Part shown: positions 1 through 7,054 of the stretch, one piece after another
How the letters are laid out: every line of letters begins with the position of its first letter
How positions within the stretch are numbered: position 1 is the stretch's first letter
Assembly (NCBI GenBank): GCA_012511395.1
Contig: JAAZGD010000081.1
Coordinates: 1-12,605, forward strand
From: Clostridiales bacterium
GTDB lineage: Bacteria > Bacillota > Clostridia > Peptostreptococcales > Anaerovoracaceae
Direction of reading: 5' to 3'
Length of the DNA stretch: 12,605 bases
Translations under genes and position numbers: made by a program
Notes under the pieces: model-generated
Told to the model about the DNA's origin: nothing
What the model saw: only the letters and a program-made list of their open reading frames with translations
Databases searched by the model: none

Positions 1-107
1 AGTGTCTTGGTTATTGCCGCTGTCAATGTGGTCTTACCGTGGTCTACGTGACCTATGGTTCCTATGTTTATATGCGGCTTTGTCCTTTCAAATTTTTGCT
101 TAGCCAT
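1..107 (-). CDS. tuf: Elongation factor Tu, N-terminal fragment (cut by window edge)
   Basis: The first 35 codons of EF-Tu, the GTPase that delivers aminoacyl-tRNA to the ribosomal A site. The protein begins MAKQKFERTKPHINIGTIGH. The P-loop (G1) GHVDHGKT lies at residues 19-26, so the nucleotide-binding start is intact. The rest of the gene lies beyond position 1. The ATG at 105-107 is preceded by AGGAGG at 117-122 with a 9-nt spacer, which supports the start. The gene follows fusA by only 22 nt, the usual str-operon ending, and is probably co-transcribed with it. The order fusA-tuf and the N-terminal sequence leave little doubt about identity. Whether a second tuf copy exists elsewhere cannot be seen here. 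Confidence 0.97.
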   Translation of the reverse strand, partial: MAKQKFERTKPHINIGTIGHVDHGKTTLTAAITKT

Positions 108-129
108 CTTACTTTTCCTCCTAATACTA

Positions 130-2196
130 TTAACATCTATTTAACTTCTCAATCAGGTTCTGAGGCATCTTCTCAAAGTGATCAAACTGCATCACATAAA
201 CGCCCCTTCCTTGTGTCTTGGATCTTAAGTCCGTTGCATATCCGAACATTTCGCTCAGAGGTACAAAACCTCTTATAACGACTGCGCCAAGGGCCATATC
301 CGATCCTTCAATTCTGCCTCTTCTTGCGCTTATATCTCCTATCACATCCCCCATATACTCATCGGGCACTGTCACCTCTATTTTGAATACAGGCTCTAAA
401 AGTACAGGTTCTGCTTTTCTTGCAGCTTCTCTGAATGCCATTGAGGCTGCTATTTTAAAGGCCATCTCTGAAGAGTCCACTTCATGGTAGGAACCGTCGT
501 AAAGCTCAACTCCCACATCCATCATCTGGTATCCTGCTAAGGGTCCGTTTGCCATAGCCTCTCTGATACCGTCTTCGATTTTCGGAATATATTCCTTTGG
601 AATTGCGCCTCCCACTATTGAGCTCTTAAACTCAAAACCACTTCCTGCTTCTCTTGGGTAAAGCTTAATCTTCACATGGCCGTACTGACCGTGGCCTCCT
701 GACTGCTTGGCATACTTGTAATCCACGTCACTTTGCTTTGTAATAGTTTCTTTGTAGGACACCTGAGGTTTACCTACATTGGCTTCCACCTTGAACTCAC
801 GAAGAAGTCTGTCCACGATAATTTCAAGGTGCAGCTCTCCCATTCCCGCAATAATAGTCTGGCCTGTTTCCTCATTGGTGTAATTCTTGAATGTAGGGTC
901 TTCCTCTGACAGCTTAGAAAGGGCTGTGCCCATCTTGTCCTGCCCTGCTTTTGTTTTAGGCTCAATGGCTATTTCAATAACAGGGTCGGGAAACACCATG
1001 GATTCCAATATGATCTGTTTCCTTTCATCACAAAGGGTATCTCCTGTAGTAGTTTCCTTAAGACCTACAGCTGCCGCAATATCTCCTGAATACACTGTGT
1101 CCACATCTTCCCTGTGGTTGGCATGCATGAGAAGAATTCTCCCCATTCTCTCTTTTCTGTTTTTAGTAGAGTTGTACACATAGGAGCCTGCACTTAAGGT
1201 TCCTGAGTAAACTCTGAAAAAAGCCAGCTTTCCCACAAAGGGGTCTGTCATTATCTTAAAGGCTAAAGCTGAAAAAGGTTCTTTATCATCAGCATGCCTT
1301 TCTTCCATGGTTCCCAGCTTTGGCACCTCTCCTTCTATTGAAGGTATGTCAAGAGGTGAAGGCAAATAGTCACAGACTGCATCTAAAAGCAACTGAATCC
1401 CCTTGTTTCTGTATGCGGAACCGCAAAATGCAGGAACCATCTTTCCTTCAATGGTCATCTTCCTGATGGCAGCCTTCAGCTCCATAACAGATATTTCCTC
1501 CTCATTTAAGAACCTTAGAGTCAATTCCTCTGTAGCCTCCGCTGCTGCCTCCACAAGAGCTTCCCTTGCTTTTTTTGCAGCATCCAACATATTATCAGGG
1601 ATGTCGCCTACCTTGATCTCCTTGCATTCATCATCAAGATAAGTTGTGCACTTCATCTCAAGAAGATCTATAATTCCGTTAAATTTTTCCTCTGAGCCTA
1701 CGGGAAGCTGACATGGTACTATAGGAGCCTTTAGCCTGTCCTTTACCATCTTAACTACCCTGTGAAAGTCTGCTCCCATGATATCCATTTTATTTACGAA
1801 AATGATTCTTGGAACCTTATACTTTTCAGCCTGTCTCCACACAGTCTCAGACTGTGGCTCAACGCCGCCTTTTGCGCAAAGCACAGTAACGGCACCATCA
1901 AGCACTCTTAAGGACCTTTCAACTTCAACTGTAAAGTCTACGTGGCCCGGGGTGTCGATAATGTTTATTCTATGATTCTGCCACTGGGCAGTAGTTGCAG
2001 CGGAGGTAATGGTTATACCACGTTCCTGCTCCTGCTGCATCCAGTCCATGGTGGCAGCGCCATCATGAGTTTCTCCCATCTTATGGGTTCTTCCTGTATA
2101 GAAAAGAATTCTTTCGGTTGTTGTTGTTTTGCCCGCATCGATGTGAGCCATGATACCTATATTTCTTGTCATTTCAAGTGAGAACTGTCTTGGCAT
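130..2196 (-). CDS. fusA: Elongation factor G (EF-G)
   Basis: Translational GTPase of 688 aa, a normal length, that drives tRNA-mRNA translocation and, with ribosome recycling factor, ribosome splitting in the cytoplasm. The G domain shows G1 AHIDAGKT (17-24), the switch I region RGITITSA (59-66), G3 DTPGH (81-85), G4 NKMD (135-138) and G5 GSA (259-261). Domain IV carries the SGGHGQYGHV segment and the tip loop with DGSYHEVDSSE, which enters the decoding site. No frameshift or missing motif is seen. The ATG at 2194-2196 has AGGAGG at 2205-2210 with an 8-nt spacer. It lies 36 nt after rpsG and 22 nt before tuf, so it is part of the str operon. The extreme C-terminus (EKLNRC) is short and ends in cysteine, probably lineage variation. 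Confidence 0.98.
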   Translation of the reverse strand: MPRQFSLEMTRNIGIMAHIDAGKTTTTERILFYTGRTHKMGETHDGAATMDWMQQEQERGITITSAATTAQWQNHRINIIDTPGHVDFTVEVERSLRVLDGAVTVLCAKGGVEPQSETVWRQAEKYKVPRIIFVNKMDIMGADFHRVVKMVKDRLKAPIVPCQLPVGSEEKFNGIIDLLEMKCTTYLDDECKEIKVGDIPDNMLDAAKKAREALVEAAAEATEELTLRFLNEEEISVMELKAAIRKMTIEGKMVPAFCGSAYRNKGIQLLLDAVCDYLPSPLDIPSIEGEVPKLGTMEERHADDKEPFSALAFKIMTDPFVGKLAFFRVYSGTLSAGSYVYNSTKNRKERMGRILLMHANHREDVDTVYSGDIAAAVGLKETTTGDTLCDERKQIILESMVFPDPVIEIAIEPKTKAGQDKMGTALSKLSEEDPTFKNYTNEETGQTIIAGMGELHLEIIVDRLLREFKVEANVGKPQVSYKETITKQSDVDYKYAKQSGGHGQYGHVKIKLYPREAGSGFEFKSSIVGGAIPKEYIPKIEDGIREAMANGPLAGYQMMDVGVELYDGSYHEVDSSEMAFKIAASMAFREAARKAEPVLLEPVFKIEVTVPDEYMGDVIGDISARRGRIEGSDMALGAVVIRGFVPLSEMFGYATDLRSKTQGRGVYVMQFDHFEKMPQNLIEKLNRC

Positions 2197-2232
2197 ATTT
2201 CATTCCTCCTTTCTATATATTACTTATGTCCT

Positions 2233-2703
2233 TTACCATCTGTAGTGGGCAAAAGCACGGTTTGCTTCGGCCATCTTATGAGTATCTTCCTTTTTCTTCA
2301 CAGTGGCTCCCAATCCGTTAGCTGCATCCATCAGCTCTTTTGCCAGCTTCTCAGGCATGGTTTTTTCTCCTCTGGCATTAACATACTTTGTAAGCCATCT
2401 TAATCCCAAAGTCTGTCTTCTTTCCGGTCTCACTTCCACCGGAACCTGGTAGTTGGCACCGCCTACACGTCTGGCTTTAACCTCTACCACAGGCATAATG
2501 TTATTCATTGCCTTTTCAAATACTTCCAGGGGATCTGTTCCTGTCTGATTCTTAATCTTGTCAAATGCATCGTAGACAATCTGCTGAGCAGTTCCCTTTT
2601 TGCCATCCAGCATAATGTTGTTAATCAGCTTAGCCACAACAACACTGCCGTAAACAGGATCAGGAAGTACTTCTCTTTTTGGTATATTTCCTTTTCTTGG
2701 CAC
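2233..2703 (-). CDS. rpsG: 30S ribosomal protein S7
   Basis: Primary binder of the 3' major domain of 16S rRNA, lying near the E site; in E. coli it is also the translational repressor of the str operon. I place the start at the GTG at 2701-2703, giving 156 aa (VPRKGNIPKREVLPDPVYGS, with V read as Met), the usual family length. It has an AAGGAGG at 2713-2719 with a 9-nt spacer. The frame is open a further 26 codons upstream to an ATG at 2779-2781, but that ATG has no ribosome binding site and the extension (beginning MGVEYRRLRK) does not resemble S7. The conserved RRVGGANYQVPVEV segment and the C-terminal ANRAFAHYRW are present. It follows rpsL after an unusually structured 160-nt gap. Confidence 0.96.
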   Translation of the reverse strand: MPRKGNIPKREVLPDPVYGSVVVAKLINNIMLDGKKGTAQQIVYDAFDKIKNQTGTDPLEVFEKAMNNIMPVVEVKARRVGGANYQVPVEVRPERRQTLGLRWLTKYVNARGEKTMPEKLAKELMDAANGLGATVKKKEDTHKMAEANRAFAHYRW

Positions 2704-2712
2704 TTTTTCTTC

Positions 2713-2719
2713 CCTCCTT
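2713..2719 (-). promoter_or_regulatory. Shine-Dalgarno that fixes the rpsG GTG start
   Basis: The minus strand reads AAGGAGG here, 9 nt before the GTG at 2701-2703. No comparable site precedes the upstream in-frame ATG at 2779-2781, so it argues for the 156-aa form of S7. Confidence 0.9.
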
Positions 2720-2756
2720 ACAACGCGAAAAGCCAGTGCAAAATATTTAGCTTTCC

Positions 2757-2829
2757 GGAGTCTTCGGTACTCCACACCCATCTTTATAATGGAGTCTGGT
2801 ATGTGCCCTGTATATTAAGGGGCACAGAC
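2757..2829 (-). other. Structured rpsL-rpsG intercistronic region, candidate regulatory RNA
   Basis: Three inverted repeats lie in the 160-nt gap. In hairpin A (2794-2829), outer arms GTCTG/CAGAC and inner arms TGCCC/GGGCA enclose an 11-nt loop, with a 5-nt bulge on one side. In hairpin B (2769-2795), ACTCCA pairs with TGGAGT. In hairpin C (2757-2773), GGAGT pairs with ACTCC around a 7-nt loop. The stretch 2769-2773 can join B or C but not both, and B also overlaps the outer stem of A by two bases. The arms are seen directly; a regulatory role is inferred. S7 of E. coli binds the rpsL-rpsG spacer of its own mRNA, so this could be a Firmicute counterpart. No convincing promoter was found in the gap. 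Confidence 0.45.
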
Positions 2830-2863
2830 TTATACTTTGTCTTTCCCGAAAAAACTTAAATTA

Positions 2864-3286
2864 CTATTTGGCCTTAACCTTAGGTCTCTTGGCTCCATAC
2901 TTGGAACGGGCCTGAGATCTTGAAGCCACACCTGATGTATCAAGAGTTCCTCTTACGATGTGATATCTCACACCGGGAAGGTCCTTAACACGACCGCCCC
3001 TTATTAGCACAACGCTGTGCTCCTGCAGGTTATGTCCGATTCCCGGAATATAGGCTGTTACTTCAATTCCGTTTGTAAGACGCACTCTTGCAACTTTTCT
3101 CAAAGCTGAATTTGGCTTCTTGGGTGTTACTGTCTTTACAGAGGTACAAACTCCTCTCTTTTGAGGTGAATTAATATCAGTAGCTATTCTTCTGATGGAG
3201 TTCATCCCTTTTCCAAGAGCCGGTGCTTTTTCCTTCTTTTCAAATACAGTTCTTCCTTCTCGTATCAATTGATTGATTGTCGGCAT
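2864..3286 (-). CDS. rpsL: 30S ribosomal protein S12
   Basis: Decoding-centre protein of 140 aa that helps check codon-anticodon pairing; it is also the streptomycin-response protein. It begins MPTINQLIREGR and carries PQKRGVCTSVKTVTPKKPNS and GRVKDLPGVRYH. The lysines matching E. coli K43 and K88 are K56 and K101, both unchanged, so no classical streptomycin-resistance change is seen. D102 is the aspartate that can be methylthiolated in this family. The longer segment at about residues 16-40 is the Gram-positive form. The ATG at 3284-3286 has AAAGGAG at 3293-3299 with a 6-nt spacer. An in-frame ATG at 3308-3310 would add eight residues but lacks a ribosome binding site. It follows rpoC directly, without the L7Ae-like gene that sits here in Bacillus subtilis. 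Confidence 0.98.
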   Translation of the reverse strand: MPTINQLIREGRTVFEKKEKAPALGKGMNSIRRIATDINSPQKRGVCTSVKTVTPKKPNSALRKVARVRLTNGIEVTAYIPGIGHNLQEHSVVLIRGGRVKDLPGVRYHIVRGTLDTSGVASRSQARSKYGAKRPKVKAK

Positions 3287-3304
3287 ATTCTTCTCCTTTC
3301 CTCT

Positions 3305-3319
3305 CCTCATATTCTGAGG
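3305..3319 (-). other. Small hairpin just upstream of the rpsL ribosome binding site
   Basis: CCTCA and TGAGG arms enclose a 5-nt loop, ending 5 nt before the SD at 3293-3299. The 3' arm is itself SD-like (TGAGGAG), so the stem could mask this decoy. It is only five base pairs and may be chance. Confidence 0.3.
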
Positions 3320-3329
3320 GTCATATTTA

Positions 3330-3350
3330 TTTAAAGCATGCTGCCTTAAA
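3330..3350 (-). other. Stem-loop between rpoC and rpsL
   Basis: On the minus strand TTTAAGGCA and TGCTTTAAA form a 9-bp stem with one G-U pair and a 3-nt loop, starting 6 nt after the rpoC stop codon. No T-run follows, so it does not look like an intrinsic terminator. A processing or mRNA-stabilising site between the rpoBC and str parts of the transcript is possible, but this is inference. Confidence 0.4.
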
Positions 3351-3356
3351 ACACTT

Positions 3357-6300
3357 TTACTGGATTATCTCTTCCACCATCTTGTCCGGGTTGTACTCCT
3401 GTACTCCCTCCATGTTGCCGATTTCCGCATAATCCTCTTCTTCCATTTCCATCTTCAGCATCTTTTCATATTCGTCCATCATCTCTTTGTTGACGCCGTA
3501 ATCAAGATCTATATTTCTGTATCGCTTCATTCCCGTACCTGCAGGAATAAGCTTTCCTATTATTACATTTTCCTTTAAGCCCTGAAGTCTGTCAATCTTC
3601 CCCTTTATGGCAGCATCTGTCAGCACTCTTGTGGTCTCCTGGAAAGATGCCGCAGATAAGAATGAGTTTGTAGCCAAGGACGCCTTTGTAATGCCTAAAA
3701 GCACTTTCTTTGCTTCAGCCGGCTCCTGCTTATTCTTAATAGCTTTCTCATTTGACTCTTCAATTTCCTGGGTGCTGTATAATGCTCCCGGCAAAAGATT
3801 GGTATCTCCGGCATTTTCAATCTTGGACTTGGAAAGCATCTGGCTTACTATAACTTCTATATGCTTATCGTTAATATCAACACCCTGCTGTTTATACACT
3901 CTTTGAACTTCCTTTAACAAGTATTGATATACTCCTTCCTCTCCTTTGAGAGCCAGGATATCGTGAGGATTTAAAGGACCTCTTGAAATGTTTTCTCCTG
4001 CCGCAACGTAGTCTCCCACCATAACAGAAAGTCTTGCTCCATAAGGCACATAGTAAGTTTCTTCTCCCTCCTGCCCCTTCACCAATACTTCAGTCCTGTT
4101 GTCGGAAGTTACTGACACCTTGGAAACCGTGCCGTCGGCTCTGCAGATTTCGGCTAAGCCCTTAGGCTTTCTGGCTTCGAAAAGTTCTTCAACTCTTGGA
4201 AGACCTTGAGTTATGTCAGCTCCCGCAACTCCTCCTGTATGGAAGGTTCTCATGGTCAGCTGAGTTCCGGGTTCTCCGATTGATTGAGCTGCCGTGATTC
4301 CCACAGCCTCTCCTATATTGACAGGCGCTCCCGTTGCCAGGTTCCTGCCGTAACATTTGGCGCATATGCCCTTTTGTGAATGGCAGGTCATAACAGACCT
4401 GATAGCTACAGAATCAATACCCAGAGCTTCAATTCTTTCAGCAGCTTCCTCGGTAATCTCCTGATTCTGCTCAACTATCACTTCACCTATTTCAGGGTCC
4501 ACTATATCAAGAAGAGAGGTTCTTCCAACTATTCTCATTCTCAGAGGCTCGATGATTTCCTTGCCGTCTGTAAATGCTCTTACCTGTATACCTGAATCTG
4601 TTCCGCAATCAGTTTCCTTAACGATTACGTTGTGAGATACATCAACCAGTCTTCTGGTAAGATAACCTGAGTCAGCCGTTCTTAAAGCAGTGTCGGCCAG
4701 TCCCTTTCTTGCGCCGTTTGTGGATATGAAGTATTCAAGGACAGATAAGCCTTCCCTAAAGTTGGCCTTGATTGGAATCTCTATGGTCTTACCTACAGCA
4801 TTTGCCATAAGTCCTCTCATTCCGCCGATTTGGCGAATCTGGTTCTTGGAACCTCTGGCACCTGAGTGAGCCATAATATATAAATTGTTGAGAGTACCAA
4901 GAGACTCCATAAGAGAATCTGCCACATCGTCTGTAGTCTTGTTCCAAATCTCTATAACCTTCTGGTACCTTTCCCTGTCGCTTATTAAACCCTTTTCGTA
5001 AGCATCTTCATACTTTTGAATTTTCTTTTCAGATTCTGCGATTATCTCAAACTTATTTTCAGGAATTTTCATATCTGAAATGCTGATGGTGATTGCACCC
5101 ATGGTGGAATAATGGAATCCCATATCCTTAATATGGTCCAGCATAATTGCAGTTCCTGTATTTCCATGAATCCTGTAACAGTTATCAATGATCTGGCCCA
5201 ATTCCTTTTTCTTACAGAGAAAATCTATCTCCAAACCATATGGATCCTTTTTCCTATCCACAAAGCCCAGGTCTTGAGGAATCTCTGTGTTAAAGATAAA
5301 TCTTCCCACAGTAGACTCTACAATCTTTCCTCTCTTGTCTTTGTCATCCAGAAAACGCCTCACCTTAACCTTGGCATGAAGACCTACAACCTTGTTCTCA
5401 TAGGCCATGATCATTTCATCGTAGTCAGAAAATACTTTTCCGTCTCCCTTTTCTGCAGGAGTATCTCTCTCATCAGTTCCGGGATGAGTGAGATAGTAGG
5501 TGCCTAAAATCATATCCTGAGTAGGTGTGGTAATAGGTGAACCATCCTTAGGAGCTAAAATATTATTTACAGATAACATCAAAAATCTTGCTTCTGCTTG
5601 GGCTTCTGCTGACAAAGGCAGGTGAACAGCCATCTGGTCTCCGTCAAAGTCAGCGTTATAGGCAGTACACACTAAAGGATGAAGCTGAATAGCTTTACCT
5701 TCCACAAGTACCGGCTCAAAGGCCTGAATTCCAAGTCTGTGAAGAGTAGGCGCTCTGTTCAGAAGCACAGGGTGCTCCTTAATGACCTCGTCCAGCACGT
5801 CCCAAACTTCTTCCTTCACTTTATCTATAAGCCTTTTGGCGTTCTTAATGTTATGAGCCATTTCATACTCAACCAACTTCTTCATAATGAAAGGCTTAAA
5901 CAATTCAAGTGCCATCTTCTTTGGCAGACCGCACTGATAGAACTTAAGCTCAGGTCCTACTACGATTACGCTTCTTCCCGAGTAGTCAACCCTCTTTCCT
6001 AAAAGGTTCTGCCTGAACCGGCCCTGCTTTCCTTTCAGCATATCTGAAAGGGATTTTAAAGGTCTGGAGCCGGGACCTGTAACAGGTCTTCCTCTTCTGC
6101 CGTTATCTATTAAAGCATCAACTGCTTCCTGAAGCATTCTCTTTTCATTTCTTACAATGATGTCAGGTGCATTTATCTCAAGAAGCTTGTTAAGCCTGTT
6201 GTTTCTGTGGATTACTCTTCTATATAGATCATTTAGGTCAGAAGATGCATACCTTCCGCCGTCAAGCTGTACCATAGGCCTTAAATCCGGCGGAATAACA

Positions 6301-7016
6301 GGAATAACCTCAAGAATCATCCATTCAGGCCTGTTCTTGGAAAGCCTTAAGGCCTCTACAACCTCAAGCCTTCTTACTATTCTAAGCTTCTTCTGGCCTG
6401 TAGCACCCTTAAGCTTCTCCCTCATGTCCTTTGAAAGTTCTTCCAGGTCGATGTTTTCCAAAAGCTCCTTTATGGCTGCTGCTCCCATACTGGCTTTGAA
6501 GGTTATATCAGGCTCGTTTCTGGCATCTCTATACTGCTGCTCTGATATTACTTCCTTGTACTCAAAAGGCGAATTGCCGGGGTCTGTAACAACGTAGGAA
6601 GCAAAGTAAAGAACTTTTTCCAGATTTCTTGGAGACATATCAAGAATCAATCCCATCCTTGAAGGAATCCCCTTAAAGTACCAGATATGAGAAACGGGAG
6701 TCGCCAGTTTAATGTGGCCCATTCTCTCTCTTCTCACCTTGGCCTTTGTGACCTCTACACCGCAGCGGTCACAGACAATGCCCTTGTACCTTATCTTCTT
6801 ATATTTACCACAGTGACATTCCCAGTCTTTGCTGGGTCCAAAGATCTTTTCACAGAACAGTCCGTCCTTTTCAGGCTTTGTAGTTCTGTAGTTAATGGTT
6901 TCAGGCTTCGTCACCTCACCGTGAGACCAGCTCAAAATCTTTTCTGTGGAAGCAAGTCCTATCTGTAAAGATTCAAAATTGTTTAATTCTTTAGCGCCGT
7001 TATTTTTATCTATCAA
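3357..7016 (-). CDS. rpoC: DNA-directed RNA polymerase subunit beta-prime
   Basis: The largest RNA polymerase core subunit, 1219 aa; it forms the clamp and supplies the catalytic magnesium site. The N-terminal zinc ribbon has C67, C69, C82 and C85. The catalytic loop NADFDGD is at 454-460 with D456, D458 and D460. The bridge helix lies at about 758-790, and the second zinc site is C804, C878, C885 and C888. The trigger loop segment PGTQLTMRTFHTGG includes H926 (matching E. coli H936) and has no large insertion, as in Firmicutes. One residue is odd: the bridge helix reads STNGARKG, with N767 where E. coli and B. subtilis have His. The start is TTG at 7014-7016, because no ATG or GTG precedes the conserved FESLQIGLAS. 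It lies 38 nt after rpoB, in one transcription unit with it. Confidence 0.98.
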   Translation of the reverse strand: MIDKNNGAKELNNFESLQIGLASTEKILSWSHGEVTKPETINYRTTKPEKDGLFCEKIFGPSKDWECHCGKYKKIRYKGIVCDRCGVEVTKAKVRRERMGHIKLATPVSHIWYFKGIPSRMGLILDMSPRNLEKVLYFASYVVTDPGNSPFEYKEVISEQQYRDARNEPDITFKASMGAAAIKELLENIDLEELSKDMREKLKGATGQKKLRIVRRLEVVEALRLSKNRPEWMILEVIPVIPPDLRPMVQLDGGRYASSDLNDLYRRVIHRNNRLNKLLEINAPDIIVRNEKRMLQEAVDALIDNGRRGRPVTGPGSRPLKSLSDMLKGKQGRFRQNLLGKRVDYSGRSVIVVGPELKFYQCGLPKKMALELFKPFIMKKLVEYEMAHNIKNAKRLIDKVKEEVWDVLDEVIKEHPVLLNRAPTLHRLGIQAFEPVLVEGKAIQLHPLVCTAYNADFDGDQMAVHLPLSAEAQAEARFLMLSVNNILAPKDGSPITTPTQDMILGTYYLTHPGTDERDTPAEKGDGKVFSDYDEMIMAYENKVVGLHAKVKVRRFLDDKDKRGKIVESTVGRFIFNTEIPQDLGFVDRKKDPYGLEIDFLCKKKELGQIIDNCYRIHGNTGTAIMLDHIKDMGFHYSTMGAITISISDMKIPENKFEIIAESEKKIQKYEDAYEKGLISDRERYQKVIEIWNKTTDDVADSLMESLGTLNNLYIMAHSGARGSKNQIRQIGGMRGLMANAVGKTIEIPIKANFREGLSVLEYFISTNGARKGLADTALRTADSGYLTRRLVDVSHNVIVKETDCGTDSGIQVRAFTDGKEIIEPLRMRIVGRTSLLDIVDPEIGEVIVEQNQEITEEAAERIEALGIDSVAIRSVMTCHSQKGICAKCYGRNLATGAPVNIGEAVGITAAQSIGEPGTQLTMRTFHTGGVAGADITQGLPRVEELFEARKPKGLAEICRADGTVSKVSVTSDNRTEVLVKGQEGEETYYVPYGARLSVMVGDYVAAGENISRGPLNPHDILALKGEEGVYQYLLKEVQRVYKQQGVDINDKHIEVIVSQMLSKSKIENAGDTNLLPGALYSTQEIEESNEKAIKNKQEPAEAKKVLLGITKASLATNSFLSAASFQETTRVLTDAAIKGKIDRLQGLKENVIIGKLIPAGTGMKRYRNIDLDYGVNKEMMDEYEKMLKMEMEEEDYAEIGNMEGVQEYNPDKMVEEIIQ

Positions 7017-7033
7017 GGAGTCTCTCCCCCTTT
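7017..7033 (-). promoter_or_regulatory. Weak rpoC ribosome binding site inside a mini-hairpin
   Basis: The minus strand reads AAAGGGGGAG at 7024-7033, an imperfect Shine-Dalgarno, 7 nt before the TTG start. Its GGAG (7024-7027) can pair with CTCC (7017-7020) across an AGA loop. Two further G-U pairs could reach the first two bases of the TTG. The SD and start may therefore be partly hidden. The pairing is visible; an effect on translation is inferred. Confidence 0.45.
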
Positions 7034-7054
7034 CTATTTCAACTTTTATATAAG

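Noticed and set aside
2704..2781. A 26-residue N-terminal extension of S7 beginning at the ATG at 2779-2781
   Set aside because: No ribosome binding site precedes that ATG and the extension lacks S7 similarity. The GTG at 2703 has a perfect SD and gives the normal 156-aa length.
2780..2790. TATAAA in the rpsL-rpsG gap as a -10 for rpsG
   Set aside because: The sequence 17-18 bp upstream is near ACAGGG, with no resemblance to a -35.
2847..2863. T-run after rpsL as an intrinsic terminator
   Set aside because: Six T occur shortly after the rpsL stop, but no GC-rich stem precedes them.
3287..3310. An eight-residue extension of S12 from the ATG at 3308-3310
   Set aside because: It has no ribosome binding site and encodes SD-like purines. 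MPTINQL at 3286 is the family start and has a well-spaced SD.
6157..6597. Antisense open frame of 146 codons opposite rpoC
   Set aside because: It is one of many open frames on the opposite strand of long conserved genes. It shows no recognisable protein family, and the minus-strand protein is fully conserved across it.
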